From Corynebacterium ammoniagenes DSM 20306 (GTDB lineage: Bacteria; Actinomycetota; Actinomycetes; Mycobacteriales; Mycobacteriaceae), in contig NZ_CP009244.1 in assembly GCF_001941425.1 (NCBI RefSeq), positions 1,984,001-2,048,000 on the forward strand: 64,000 bases of DNA. Direction: 5' to 3'. Position numbers and translations under genes: made by a program. Of this stretch, positions 9,042-17,335 are shown one piece after another. The notes beneath the pieces are model-generated. The model worked only from the letters and a program-made list of their open reading frames with translations. It did not search any database and was not told where the DNA came from. Each line of letters starts with the position of its first letter. The first letter of the stretch is position 1.

Positions 9042-9212
9042 ATGAACATTCAAGCAATTATCGCGTCGATTCTCGCCGCGGTCACCAGCTTCGCCGGCGG
9101 CGTTGTGCCGACCTCATCCATTCCCGATGTCCCCTTCGTCTCTGACTGGGATGATGACTGGGACGATCTTTGGGACAACGACGATGACGATGATGACGAC
9201 TGGGACGACTAA
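9042..9212 (+). CDS. Small Asp/Trp-rich protein with hydrophobic N-terminus
   Basis: 56-residue protein. The ATG at 9042 has AGGAG 8 bases upstream, and the frame closes just before a strong hairpin. Residues 1-20 (MNIQAIIASILAAVTSFAGG) resemble a signal or anchor segment without a basic n-region; the C-terminal 22 residues consist only of Asp, Trp, Leu and Asn, with Trp spaced every four or so residues in an Asp run. No family recognised. The gene stands alone between two terminators, with 230 bases of apparently non-coding sequence upstream. It could bind divalent cations or interact with cationic surface components, but that is a guess. Confidence 0.6.
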   Translation: MNIQAIIASILAAVTSFAGGVVPTSSIPDVPFVSDWDDDWDDLWDNDDDDDDDWDD

Positions 9213-9223
9213 AACCTTTTAAA

Positions 9224-9260
9224 CCTCAGCCGCACCTGCCCAAGCAGGTGCGGCTGAGGC
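9224..9260 (+). terminator. Hairpin after the Asp/Trp-rich small gene
   Basis: Perfect 16-bp stem CCTCAGCCGCACCTGC / GCAGGTGCGGCTGAGG with a four-base loop, 11 bases after the stop. There is no long T-run on the plus strand, but stem strength and position support termination. Confidence 0.65.
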
Positions 9261-9282
9261 ATGTGCTATTACACTGGCGGCT

Positions 9283-9807
9283 ATGGAAAATTCTGCCCTC
9301 ATTGACGCTGTCGAAGCAAACCGTACGGGCGATGTCCGCGAACTCATCGAAGAGTATTTATCGTGGATGAAGTCCACCCACCCCGATCCATCCAAGATCC
9401 AAACCGTGCTGGATTCTCAAGGTGTTGCGGCCGAATTGGATAATCTCCCGGCACGCTACGAGCGCATCTGGTTAGCCACCGTGAATGACGAAGCTGCCGG
9501 TTGCGTGATGTACAAGCGGCTCAGCGCTACCACCGCAGAAATCAAACGCTTATACGTTCGCCCCTCCGGCCGCGGACATGGTTTTGGTCGTCGCCTGGTG
9601 GAAATGTCCATCGAGGCCATCACAGCTGCCGGATATAGCGAGGTCGTTCTAGATTCTGATCCCGAATTGGGCACTGCGATCGCGATGTACGAGCGCATGG
9701 GTTTTGAGTACGTCGACGCTTATAACGATAATCCGGCCGACGATGCCGTGTACATGCGCCTGTCGCTGCCGAATAAGACAGCATCCTCGACTTCGAGCTC
9801 ACATTAA
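9283..9807 (+). CDS. GNAT family N-acetyltransferase
   Basis: 174-residue acetyl-CoA-dependent acetyltransferase. Motif A, the acetyl-CoA pyrophosphate loop, is visible as RLYVRPSGRGHGFGRRLVE (near residue 90), followed by a helix and strand with LDSDPELGTAIAMYERMGF, the typical motif B region. The N-terminal 60 residues (helical, containing VRELIEEYLSWM) match the common DUF-like GNAT that acts on small metabolites. The acceptor is unknown. The MDR gene follows after 25 bases on the same strand. Confidence 0.8.
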   Translation: MENSALIDAVEANRTGDVRELIEEYLSWMKSTHPDPSKIQTVLDSQGVAAELDNLPARYERIWLATVNDEAAGCVMYKRLSATTAEIKRLYVRPSGRGHGFGRRLVEMSIEAITAAGYSEVVLDSDPELGTAIAMYERMGFEYVDAYNDNPADDAVYMRLSLPNKTASSTSSSH

Positions 9808-9832
9808 CCGTAACCCGCGAAGTGTGGTTGAA

Positions 9833-10819
9833 ATGCCTACTCCACAGCAGATGCTAGCTGCCTATATCGAAGCTCCCGGCGGGGTTGAAAATATTAAGGT
9901 CGGGTACCTGCCGGTTCCTCAGCCCCAGGGGAGAGAAGTCCTCGTGCGAATGGAAGCCAGTGAGGTCAACCATGTCGACCTTTTCGTGCGCTCCGGGGCT
10001 TTTCCTACCGCAATGAGCTTTCCGTTTATTATCGGCCGTGATCTCGTCGGCAGCGTGGTCGCGGTTGGATCTGCGGTGGAGGAATTTAGCGTCGGTGACC
10101 GCGTGTGGTCCAATAGCTTGGGTCACGATGGGCGCCAAGGTTCTTTTGCCGAATATGTCATTGCACCGGTCGACCGGGCTTACCCGCTGCCCGATGGCAT
10201 CGATCCAGCGACGGTAGCGCCAGTGCTGCATGCGGCTGGCACGGCGCACATCGGTCTGGTTCGTGAGGCACACTTGCAGCCAGGTGAAACCGTGGTTGTC
10301 CCATCCGCCAGCGGTGCGGTGGGCGCCGCTATCGTGCAACTTGCCGCCGCGATGGGCGCCTATGTTATCGCTGGCGCGTCCACCGGTGATGAGCACTGGG
10401 TGAGAAAGTGTGGCGCCGATGTGGTCATCGACAAGCATGGTGACTTCTTTGCACAAGTCAAGAACTATGCTCCCCGCGGCGTTGATGTCATGTGGGACCC
10501 CAACGGCGGTGACGACTATGAGCACATGGTTCCGCTGCTTGCTCGTGGCGCGCGAGTCATTGTCATGGCCGGGATGCAATCATCGCCACGCGTGCCCATT
10601 GGCCAGTTATATACCCGCGATGCCAGCGTGCGCGGGTTTGCCATCAGCAATGCCCCGGACGCCGACCTAGCTGCGGCGGCGACCACTATCAATCACCTGC
10701 TGGCCACCGACCGGTTGAAAGCCCGAGTCGGGGCGACTTTTCACCTAGCGGAGGCGGCCGAAGCCCACCGCGTGCTTGAAGCAGGAGAAGTGCACGGCCG
10801 GCTCCTTATCCTGCCCTAG
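9833..10819 (+). CDS. Quinone-oxidoreductase-like MDR protein
   Basis: 328-residue zinc-free medium-chain dehydrogenase/reductase. The GroES-like N-terminal domain has GRDLVGSVVAVGSAVEEFSVGDRVW, the nucleotide-binding domain starts at SASGAVGAAIVQLAAAMGA (near residue 155), and the C-terminus closes with the GRLLIL strand typical of NADPH:quinone reductases. No Cys quartet for structural zinc and no catalytic zinc ligands are seen. The ATG at 9833 begins the natural N-terminal strand; the open frame to 9704 overlaps the GNAT gene and is not expected to be translated. Confidence 0.83.
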   Translation: MPTPQQMLAAYIEAPGGVENIKVGYLPVPQPQGREVLVRMEASEVNHVDLFVRSGAFPTAMSFPFIIGRDLVGSVVAVGSAVEEFSVGDRVWSNSLGHDGRQGSFAEYVIAPVDRAYPLPDGIDPATVAPVLHAAGTAHIGLVREAHLQPGETVVVPSASGAVGAAIVQLAAAMGAYVIAGASTGDEHWVRKCGADVVIDKHGDFFAQVKNYAPRGVDVMWDPNGGDDYEHMVPLLARGARVIVMAGMQSSPRVPIGQLYTRDASVRGFAISNAPDADLAAAATTINHLLATDRLKARVGATFHLAEAAEAHRVLEAGEVHGRLLILP

Positions 10820-10850
10820 TTCGCGAGGCGTTCCTGCGGGCATAGAGCTA

Positions 10851-11774
10851 TTAGCCCAAGAGGAATTCTTTCCACGCTGGCCACTCCGAGTACATTTGCC
10901 GCTTGCCGGCCTCATAGTTGGAGCGCAGCTTCATGACATTGCGCTCCGTGGAGGTCACCTGCATGTCCTCGGGGAAAAAGAGCTGCGCTTGGCCTTGCTT
11001 TTCTAATTCCAGCAGGCGCTGTTTGGACTGGTTATAGCGGGCAGGGCGAACAATCATCGACTCTGCAATCTGCGGGTATTTCCGAAAGAAGCGGCGCAGA
11101 CCAGCCTTGCGCTTAACCTCGGGGCGGACAAAACCGCGCGGCTTGGTGCCGACGAAAAGGAACTTCTTAAACCCAGCCTTTTCAGCTTCATCGATGACAA
11201 TCCCGCCGGATTCGCCCATCGCGCCGTCGACATAGGGCACGCCACTGATATACCGCATGGGCATAATCAAAGGCAGTGTAGAGGAAGCGCGCACACGCAT
11301 AAATAAGTCTTCCTCGCGCTCAAAATCCTCACGCGTCCACACCACGGTCTCCCCTGTTAACGCGTTGACCGCGGAGAGATTGCATTGCGCGGGGTTATTG
11401 GAAAAGGTGTCAAAGTCGAAGGGCAGGTCTTGGTCCGCCGCGCGTTCATAGATGTACTCGGCGTTGAAATACCCGGTACCGCGCAGCATAGAGCCCAGGC
11501 CACCAAAGCTTGGGCTGTTGGCAAAGTCCACGAAGCTTTGCACCGCGCGGAAACTATCCAGGGATAAAAAGTTGACCGTGTGCGAGGCTCCCGCGGATAC
11601 CCCTCCGACCCAGCCAAATTCCACGCCCTGATCAATCAGCGTTTTCACGCACGCTGAGGTGTAGGAGTTACGCATCCCGCCGCCTTCAAAAATAAGCGCC
11701 GTATCAGAGGCACTGATTCCTGGAGATGCTATGTCATTATCAGGGTAAGAAGAAGGATTCGGCTGGGAAGTCAT
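10851..11774 (-). CDS. Patatin-like phospholipase
   Basis: 307-residue lipid acyl hydrolase. The oxyanion motif is GGGMRNSYTSACV (near residue 32), the nucleophile elbow GVSAG (Gly-x-Ser-x-Gly) lies at about residue 58, and the second catalytic residue is in VDGAMGES (Asp-Gly-Ala) near residue 183. The C-terminal part resembles the YjjU/DUF6363-type bacterial patatins. I chose the ATG at 11774 over the TTG at 11783. The following gene is divergent. Probably cytoplasmic, as no signal peptide is seen. Confidence 0.86.
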   Translation of the reverse strand: MTSQPNPSSYPDNDIASPGISASDTALIFEGGGMRNSYTSACVKTLIDQGVEFGWVGGVSAGASHTVNFLSLDSFRAVQSFVDFANSPSFGGLGSMLRGTGYFNAEYIYERAADQDLPFDFDTFSNNPAQCNLSAVNALTGETVVWTREDFEREEDLFMRVRASSTLPLIMPMRYISGVPYVDGAMGESGGIVIDEAEKAGFKKFLFVGTKPRGFVRPEVKRKAGLRRFFRKYPQIAESMIVRPARYNQSKQRLLELEKQGQAQLFFPEDMQVTSTERNVMKLRSNYEAGKRQMYSEWPAWKEFLLG

Positions 11775-11880
11775 ACTGGCCAATCTTACCCATCGCGGAA
11801 AGCGGCGGCTTGAGCTGAAGTGAGATGAATTTATATCCCCTGACTAGCCAGCACAGGAGATCGGTGTTAGACATAGGTAT

Positions 11881-12282
11881 ATGCCACATCACATAATTTC
11901 ATCTACTCTTTCCTCCTCTAGCGATCTTGTACCCGATATCACTGCGTTATTGTCGGCTTCTAATTTCACCATCGTTGATGTGTCGACTGGAAAAGCTATT
12001 CGCTCTGGTTTTGCGTTCGTGACTGATCCCGACCCGGTGTACCGTGCCGCAGAAACAACGGAACGGGAAGTGGCTATCGCCCTCGACGTGCTACGCCACG
12101 AGCAAGCAAGCCACTTGGCAGTATGTCCTCGACTGGATGGGGCCTTTGATTTCCTCGCCGTGGCGCTGACCGATCGCCGCGAAGAAGCGATCGAAGCGAC
12201 CTTATCCACCGGCTTTTCTTCCTATTTCAACGCCACAACTCGGCGCACCACGACTGTTCGCCATAATTTTGCCGACGAGTAA
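11881..12282 (+). CDS. Hypothetical protein (133 aa)
   Basis: Unrecognised soluble protein. The sequence shows alternating strands and a helix, with no membrane segment, no Cys motif and no cofactor loop beyond one Cys in LAVCPRLDGAFDF. The ATG at 11881 follows the presumptive promoter region 11784-11880 with poor Shine-Dalgarno complementarity, so it may be leaderless. The next small unknown gene begins 15 bases after the stop, so the two probably form an operon with the carbonic anhydrase gene downstream. Confidence 0.6.
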   Translation: MPHHIISSTLSSSSDLVPDITALLSASNFTIVDVSTGKAIRSGFAFVTDPDPVYRAAETTEREVAIALDVLRHEQASHLAVCPRLDGAFDFLAVALTDRREEAIEATLSTGFSSYFNATTRRTTTVRHNFADE

Positions 12283-12297
12283 CTATCCTTAGCCAGC

Positions 12298-12669
12298 ATG
12301 GGTATTAAAGATCTGTGGGATAAAATCACGGGCAATACTGGCCCGAAGCTCGCCAAGGCATCCGGCGAGATTGCCCAGCACAAGGTGGAGCACCTCGATG
12401 TCTTCACGGCAGAGGCCATGGTTATCGTAGAAATTGCTGCCGCGGATGTGGACACGGTGCTGGCTATTGCGCGCTCCACATCGCCCGGCGCGCTAGTGTC
12501 TGACTCCACCACGGTGATCTTTGTTCCCACCCAGCGCGAGGTACTTCCGGTTAAAGATCCGAAAAAGGGCTGGATTTTGCCCCTAGACTCGGAAGTAGCA
12601 AACAAGCTTTCAGCCACCCCGGGTGATTATGAGATTAACCCCCAGATCGCCTTTGTTGTCACCTCGTAA
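12298..12669 (+). CDS. Hypothetical protein (123 aa)
   Basis: Small soluble protein of unknown function. The N-terminus MGIKDLWDKITGN is followed by an Ala/Glu-rich helix, then a mixed strand region with VIFVPTQREVLPV and a C-terminal ending FVVTS. No motif recognised. It lies between another unknown gene (15-base gap) and the gamma carbonic anhydrase gene (22-base gap, with AAGGAG before that start), suggesting co-transcription. Confidence 0.6.
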   Translation: MGIKDLWDKITGNTGPKLAKASGEIAQHKVEHLDVFTAEAMVIVEIAAADVDTVLAIARSTSPGALVSDSTTVIFVPTQREVLPVKDPKKGWILPLDSEVANKLSATPGDYEINPQIAFVVTS

Positions 12670-12691
12670 TCACGAATAAAGGAGCTCCCCG

Positions 12692-13261
12692 ATGTCCCCG
12701 ATGCCCACGAAGTCCCCATTGATTTTGCCATTTGAGGGAAAGACTCCCCGGATTCATAAAAGCGCGTGGATTGCCCCGACTGCCACGATTATTGGGGATG
12801 TTGAGATCGGCCCGGATGCCTCGGTGTTTTATGGCGTTGTCCTGCGCGGGGATACCAACAAGATCACTATCGGCGCGCGCAGCAATATCCAGGACAATTC
12901 CGTCTTTCACTGCGATGATGATGCGCCGGCCACGCTCGAAGATGATGTCACCATCGGGCACATGGCGCTGGTGCATGGCGCCTACGTGGAAGCCGGATCG
13001 CTTATCGGCATGCACGCGGCCTTGTTATCGCACTCCCGCATTGGCACTGGTTCCCTGATCGCAGGCGGTGCGTTGGTGCTGGAGGGCCAGGAGATCCCCG
13101 CGCGCAGCTTGGCCGCCGGGGTTCCGGCGAAGGTACGCCGCGAGCTCAGCGCCGAAGAATCCGCGGCCTTTATTCCGCACGCCGCGAAGTATGTGCACTA
13201 CTCCAAAAACCAACCGTCCAGCGAACAAGCACTGAGCTTGGATGATGTGCGCTTTGAGTAA
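12692..13261 (+). CDS. Gamma carbonic anhydrase family, left-handed beta-helix protein
   Basis: 189-residue left-handed parallel beta-helix of hexapeptide repeats. Three His that would ligate zinc or iron are visible in VFHCDDD, IGHMALVHG (near residues 70, 88 and 93). Members are active CamH-like carbonic anhydrases or bind other substrates (PaaY/YrdA subfamily); the enzyme activity is inferred. The C-terminal helix after the beta-helix is typical of the family. It ends one base before the convergent GAP/Sap transporter. Confidence 0.86.
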   Translation: MSPMPTKSPLILPFEGKTPRIHKSAWIAPTATIIGDVEIGPDASVFYGVVLRGDTNKITIGARSNIQDNSVFHCDDDAPATLEDDVTIGHMALVHGAYVEAGSLIGMHAALLSHSRIGTGSLIAGGALVLEGQEIPARSLAAGVPAKVRRELSAEESAAFIPHAAKYVHYSKNQPSSEQALSLDDVRFE

Positions 13262-13918
13262 TTAAAGATTAAGCACGCCCATCACAATCAGGATAAGGCC
13301 GACCAGGTAGCCGCCGATTTTGGATACTTGGTGTTTATTTTCTCGTGCGCGGGCAAATAGCTGCCCTGCCGCTGATTGCGGTTTTGTGCGCACATAACCG
13401 ATAAATGCCGCCACGATAATCGGCAGGGACAGCGCCAGGGTGGCGTAGATGATCAGGCCGCCGTAGCGCACCCAGGCGTTAAAGCCCCCGGCCACCAGGT
13501 GCAATAGCCCGGCAAAGAAGGGACCGGAGGTCACAGACTGGGCAGCACCGAGGATAAAACCGGTGACAAAGGTCAAAAGCGTTGGTGTTTGCAAAGGCTG
13601 AAGAATCTTATCCACCAGCGCGTTCGATTCGCCGGGACGCGAGCGCCACGCCATGACGATGCCGGCTAGGCCCAAGATAATTAGCAAAATACCCAGCAAG
13701 GGTGAATCTAAGAAGGCATTGACGTATTGCCTCAGGCTGTCGAAGATAAACATCGACAAGATTGCTAAGACCAAGACCCCGAACCAGTCGCCGGCGATCA
13801 GCAGTGGGGTGATCTTTTTGTATTTTCCGCGCGGCAGCATAACGCCCAGCGCAACAACCACGCCGATCAATAAGGCGTTGACGGAATCCAGCAAAGCGAA
13901 GCTGACGGCGTGAAGCAT
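13262..13918 (-). CDS. GAP/Sap family transporter-like membrane protein
   Basis: 218-residue protein with six hydrophobic segments and the internal arrangement of the GAP/Sap (LysE-like) family, which in mycobacteria includes proteins linked to peptidolipid and sulfolipid export. Visible features are the N-terminal LLDSVNALLIGVVVALGVMLPRG, a central loop with SRPGESNALV, and the C-terminal ILIVMGVLNL. I chose the ATG at 13918; the longer frame to 13966 would put a soluble stretch before the first membrane helix. Its substrate is unknown. It is convergent with the carbonic anhydrase and divergent from the MMPL gene. Confidence 0.7.
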   Translation of the reverse strand: MLHAVSFALLDSVNALLIGVVVALGVMLPRGKYKKITPLLIAGDWFGVLVLAILSMFIFDSLRQYVNAFLDSPLLGILLIILGLAGIVMAWRSRPGESNALVDKILQPLQTPTLLTFVTGFILGAAQSVTSGPFFAGLLHLVAGGFNAWVRYGGLIIYATLALSLPIIVAAFIGYVRTKPQSAAGQLFARARENKHQVSKIGGYLVGLILIVMGVLNL

Positions 13919-14026
13919 GCTGGTTAGTCTACCGGTGCTGGGGGCATCGATAAGCACCTGCTCCACCGCCTTCTAAATGGAGAGCATCATCACAACAACG
14001 CGTCGAAGTGCGATCTTGCCAAATAA

Positions 14027-14062
14027 TTGCATGCCAAATGCAAACTTGCATACACTGTGCAA
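14027..14062. promoter_or_regulatory. Candidate TetR operator array for MMPL
   Basis: Alternating TTGCAT and ATGCAA elements: TTGCAT (14027-14032), ATGCAA (14038-14043), TTGCAT (14046-14051), TGCAA (14058-14062). The central ATGCAA-AC-TTGCAT is a perfect inverted repeat with a 2-base spacer. It lies about 50 bases before the MMPL start, and TATGTT at 14071-14076 could be the -10. The pairing with the downstream TetR is inferred. Confidence 0.55.
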
Positions 14063-14103
14063 CGATTGTTTATGTTCTTCCACTAATGAGAGAAAGCTGG
14101 ACT

Positions 14104-16548
14104 ATGTCGAAGTTTTTATATCGACTCGGGCGCTGGTCATACTCCAAGGTATGGCCGTTTATCGCGTTCTGGATCATTTTGCTAATAGCCATGGCGGGGC
14201 TGGCCGCGCAGTTCGCCAAACCTGCCAACCCTTCCTTTGCCATGCCGCCGATGGACTCCACCACCACCCAGGAAGAAATAGCAGAGCGCTTTGGGGATGA
14301 TTCTGACTACATGTCTGATCCATCCGGCACCATCGTCATCGAAGCGCCAGAAGGCACCACGCTGACCGACCCTGAGGTCATGGCGGATGTGGATTCTTTT
14401 GTTGAAGACCTCAAGGCCACGGGTGTTTTGGCGGACCAAGATGCCATCGTCAACCCGGTGATGGCCTCGATGGGCATGCAGCAGCAAATGGGTCAGCAAA
14501 TGGCCGCCCAGGGCATGCCACAAGAGCAAATCGATGCCAATATCCAAGCGCTCTCCCCACTATCGGAAGATGAGCGCACGGGCACCATCAGCGTTTCCTT
14601 CGACGCCGAGGGCGTTACTGATATTGCACCCGAAGACCGTGAAGCCATCACGGACGTCGTCAATGATTTCGATGGCACGGACTTCACCGCGAAATACTCC
14701 GGCAACGCTTTCTCCACCATGAGTGAAGGCCTAGATATGTCCGCCGAGATCATTGGTTTGATCGTCGCCGGCATCGTCTTGCTTATTACCTTCGGCTCCA
14801 TGGTCGCAGCCGGTATGCCGCTGGTCTCTGCCGTTATCGGCGTGGGAGTTGGCCTGCTCGGTGTCCAGCTGTCCACGGTCTTTACCGACTCCGTGGCGGA
14901 GATGACTCCGATGCTGGCCTCTATGATTGGCCTGGCCGTCGGCATTGACTACGCCTTGTTTATTGTTGCGCGTTTCCGCAACCAGCTCATTACCAGCTCC
15001 GGGCTCAATGACCTCTCCCCGAAGGAATTCGCAGCGGAGTTAAAGAAGATGGACAAGCAAACCCGCGCGCACGCCATGGGCATGGCCACGGGCACCGCTG
15101 GTTCCTCCGTGGTCTTCGCTGGCATTACCGTGGTTATCGCGCTCGCTGCGCTGACCATCATTGGTATTCCATTCCTATCCACCATGGCGATTGCGGCCGC
15201 AGCCACGGTTGCCATCGCAGTGCTGGTGGCATTGACCTTCATCCCAGGCCTTCTCGGTCTTTTGGGCACCAAGATCTTTGCCGGCCGCGTGCCAGGACCG
15301 AAGGTTCCAGACCCAGAAGATGAAAAGCCCACCGTGGGCCTCAAGTGGGTGCGCCAGATTCGCAAGCACCCCATTGTTTCGCTGGTTGCAGGCATCCTCA
15401 TTTTAGGCATCGCAGCCATCCCGGCCGCGCAGATGCGCTTAGCGATGCCCACCGACGGCATGTCCGCGCAAGGTACGCCACAGCGCGAATCCTACGACAT
15501 GATTGATGAAGCATTCGGCCCTGGCCGCAACGCGCCAATGATTGCTTTCGTGGATGTAGCCGATGTTGCTGAGCAAGAACGCATGCCCGCCATCCAGGAC
15601 ATCCTCACCGATTTCCAGAACACCGATGGCGTGGTTAACGCCCAGGTGGTCGCAACCACGGATAACTTCGACGCCGCCCAGGTCATGATTACCCCGACCA
15701 CGGGCGCTACCGATGAGCAGACCACGCAGACCCTTGAGGCGCTGCGCTCCCACCAGGCAGAATTTACTGATGAAACCGGTGGTGTCTATGGCATTACTGG
15801 CATCACCCCGATCTTCGATGACATCTCTGAGCGTCTCAATGACGTGCTCGTTCCGTATATCGCTATCGTCTTGGTGCTCGCCTTTATCGTCTTGCTCTTG
15901 GTCTTCCGCTCCATTTGGGTTCCACTGATTGCTGCCGGCGGCTTCGCACTGTCCATGGCCGCGGCCTTCGGTGTGACCGTCGGTATCTTCCAAGAAGGCA
16001 TGTTCGGCATCATCTCCGATACCCAGCCGCTGTTGTCCTTCCTGCCGATTATGCTCATCGGCCTCACCTTCGGTCTGGCCATGGACTACCAAGTCTTCCT
16101 GGTCACCCGCATGCGCGAAGGCTATGTCCACGGCAAGACCGCCGGCAACGCAACGTCGAATGGCTTCAAGCACGGTGCCCGCGTGGTCACCGCCGCGGCA
16201 CTGATTATGATTTCCGTGTTCGCAGCTTTCATGCTTATCGATGAACCCTTCATCCGCATCATGGGCTTTGCCTTGGCAGTCGGCGTGGCCTTCGATGCCT
16301 TCATCGTGCGCATGCTGATTATCCCGGCAACCATGTTCTTGCTGGGTGACAAGGCTTGGTGGCTGCCCAAGTGGCTGGATAAGATCCTGCCGAATATGGA
16401 TATTGAAGGTACTGCTTTGACCGAACAAGAAGCAGTCTTGAAAGAAACCGAAGTTGTCAACGGCCACGAGGGCCACGGCCATGATGGCCACGGCCACGAC
16501 GGCCAGGGCGGATCAGAAAACGCGGATTCCGCGTCCGCAAAGGTTTAG
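14104..16548 (+). CDS. MMPL family RND exporter
   Basis: 814-residue transporter with two similar halves, each with a large extracytoplasmic loop and a block of membrane helices. The first half begins SKFLYRLGRWSYSKVWPFIAFWIILL; the conserved membrane motif TFGSMVAAGMPLV (about residue 220) is matched by LLLVFRSIWVPLIA in the second half. MMPL proteins export lipids or small lipophilic compounds, often as mycolate or drug exporters. The ATG at 14104 was preferred because upstream ATGs lie inside the operator region. The C-terminus is unusual, a His/Gly/Asp-rich tail (GHEGHGHDGHGHDG). A TetR-family regulator follows on the same strand, so drug-type control is likely. Confidence 0.88.
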   Translation: MSKFLYRLGRWSYSKVWPFIAFWIILLIAMAGLAAQFAKPANPSFAMPPMDSTTTQEEIAERFGDDSDYMSDPSGTIVIEAPEGTTLTDPEVMADVDSFVEDLKATGVLADQDAIVNPVMASMGMQQQMGQQMAAQGMPQEQIDANIQALSPLSEDERTGTISVSFDAEGVTDIAPEDREAITDVVNDFDGTDFTAKYSGNAFSTMSEGLDMSAEIIGLIVAGIVLLITFGSMVAAGMPLVSAVIGVGVGLLGVQLSTVFTDSVAEMTPMLASMIGLAVGIDYALFIVARFRNQLITSSGLNDLSPKEFAAELKKMDKQTRAHAMGMATGTAGSSVVFAGITVVIALAALTIIGIPFLSTMAIAAAATVAIAVLVALTFIPGLLGLLGTKIFAGRVPGPKVPDPEDEKPTVGLKWVRQIRKHPIVSLVAGILILGIAAIPAAQMRLAMPTDGMSAQGTPQRESYDMIDEAFGPGRNAPMIAFVDVADVAEQERMPAIQDILTDFQNTDGVVNAQVVATTDNFDAAQVMITPTTGATDEQTTQTLEALRSHQAEFTDETGGVYGITGITPIFDDISERLNDVLVPYIAIVLVLAFIVLLLVFRSIWVPLIAAGGFALSMAAAFGVTVGIFQEGMFGIISDTQPLLSFLPIMLIGLTFGLAMDYQVFLVTRMREGYVHGKTAGNATSNGFKHGARVVTAAALIMISVFAAFMLIDEPFIRIMGFALAVGVAFDAFIVRMLIIPATMFLLGDKAWWLPKWLDKILPNMDIEGTALTEQEAVLKETEVVNGHEGHGHDGHGHDGQGGSENADSASAKV

Positions 16549-16605
16549 TATTTAATGACAAGGACGTGGCCTGTGAAATTAGGGCCACAGGGAGGACGTT
16601 AAGGC

Positions 16606-17211
16606 ATGGCTAGTTTAAGGGAGTTAAAAAAGCTCGCTACTCGTCGTGCCATTTCCGAAGCCGCGGCGCGCATCCTCTTGCGCGAAGGGCTGGAAGGATT
16701 GACCATCTCCTTGGTGGCCGAAGAGTCCGAGGTCTCCGTACGAACCTTCCACAACTACTTCCCTAGCATCGACGAAGCCTTATTTCATTTTTGCTTGGAT
16801 ACCATCGAGGAATTTCTTCCCGTCGTAGCGGCTTACCCCGCCGGAATGACCATGACAGAAGTCTTTGAAGACATCGCCGTGAAGGGCTTGACGGATGAGG
16901 ACAGTGAATTCGGTTCCATCGCTACGCTTTTTCAAATCCAAGAGCACATGAGTGCGCGCAGCCGGTTTATTCCACACCACGAGGAAATCCACGCGGTGTT
17001 GCACAAATTCTTGGGCGCTTTCATCCAGCTCTACCCAGAATTGAAAGAGGCAGAAATCGCCCTGTATTTGCAAGTCGGTGCCGCCACCATCGTGTGGACT
17101 GCGGATGAGCTCAACCGATTAAAGGTGGACTCCCCCCAACAGGTTGCACGCCGGGAAGACAAAGAAGCGTTCATACGGCGGGCATTCACTACGTTGAGGG
17201 CTATTAAATAG
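16606..17211 (+). CDS. TetR family transcriptional regulator
   Basis: 201-residue repressor. The N-terminal HTH is clear: RRAISEAAARILLREGLEG followed by ISLVAEESEVSVRTFHNYF, with the ligand-binding helical domain after it. GGGAGG-type ribosome binding sequence precedes the start. It lies 57 bases downstream of the MMPL gene on the same strand and likely controls it through the inverted-repeat array at 14027-14062. An inverted repeat GTGGCC/GGCCAC lies in the gap between the two genes and may attenuate read-through. A terminator follows. Confidence 0.84.
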   Translation: MASLRELKKLATRRAISEAAARILLREGLEGLTISLVAEESEVSVRTFHNYFPSIDEALFHFCLDTIEEFLPVVAAYPAGMTMTEVFEDIAVKGLTDEDSEFGSIATLFQIQEHMSARSRFIPHHEEIHAVLHKFLGAFIQLYPELKEAEIALYLQVGAATIVWTADELNRLKVDSPQQVARREDKEAFIRRAFTTLRAIK

Positions 17212-17230
17212 CTACACCCGCGCGACATTT

Positions 17231-17268
17231 ACCCCCGACTCCACAGGAAAACTGTAGGAGTCGGGGGT
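17231..17268 (+). terminator. Terminator after TetR
   Basis: ACCCCCGACTCC and GGAGTCGGGGGT, 12-bp stem extended by ACAG/CTGT across a GAAA loop; 20 bases after the regulator stop. Confidence 0.8.
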
Positions 17269-17335
17269 ATTGTCGTTCAAAGGGCACTTTCTAGACAGTG
17301 CTGAATCTTATTCGCGAATTTAGATGGAGTTCAAA

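Noticed and set aside
9120..9212. Asp run in the small gene as a frameshift or sequencing artefact
   Set aside because: The frame has a ribosome site, an in-phase stop and a downstream hairpin; a GAT/GAC run is compatible with genuine coding.
15439..16497. 352-aa open frame opposite the MMPL gene
   Set aside because: Shadow of MMPL coding sequence, His/Asp-rich only because of the codon bias of the sense strand.
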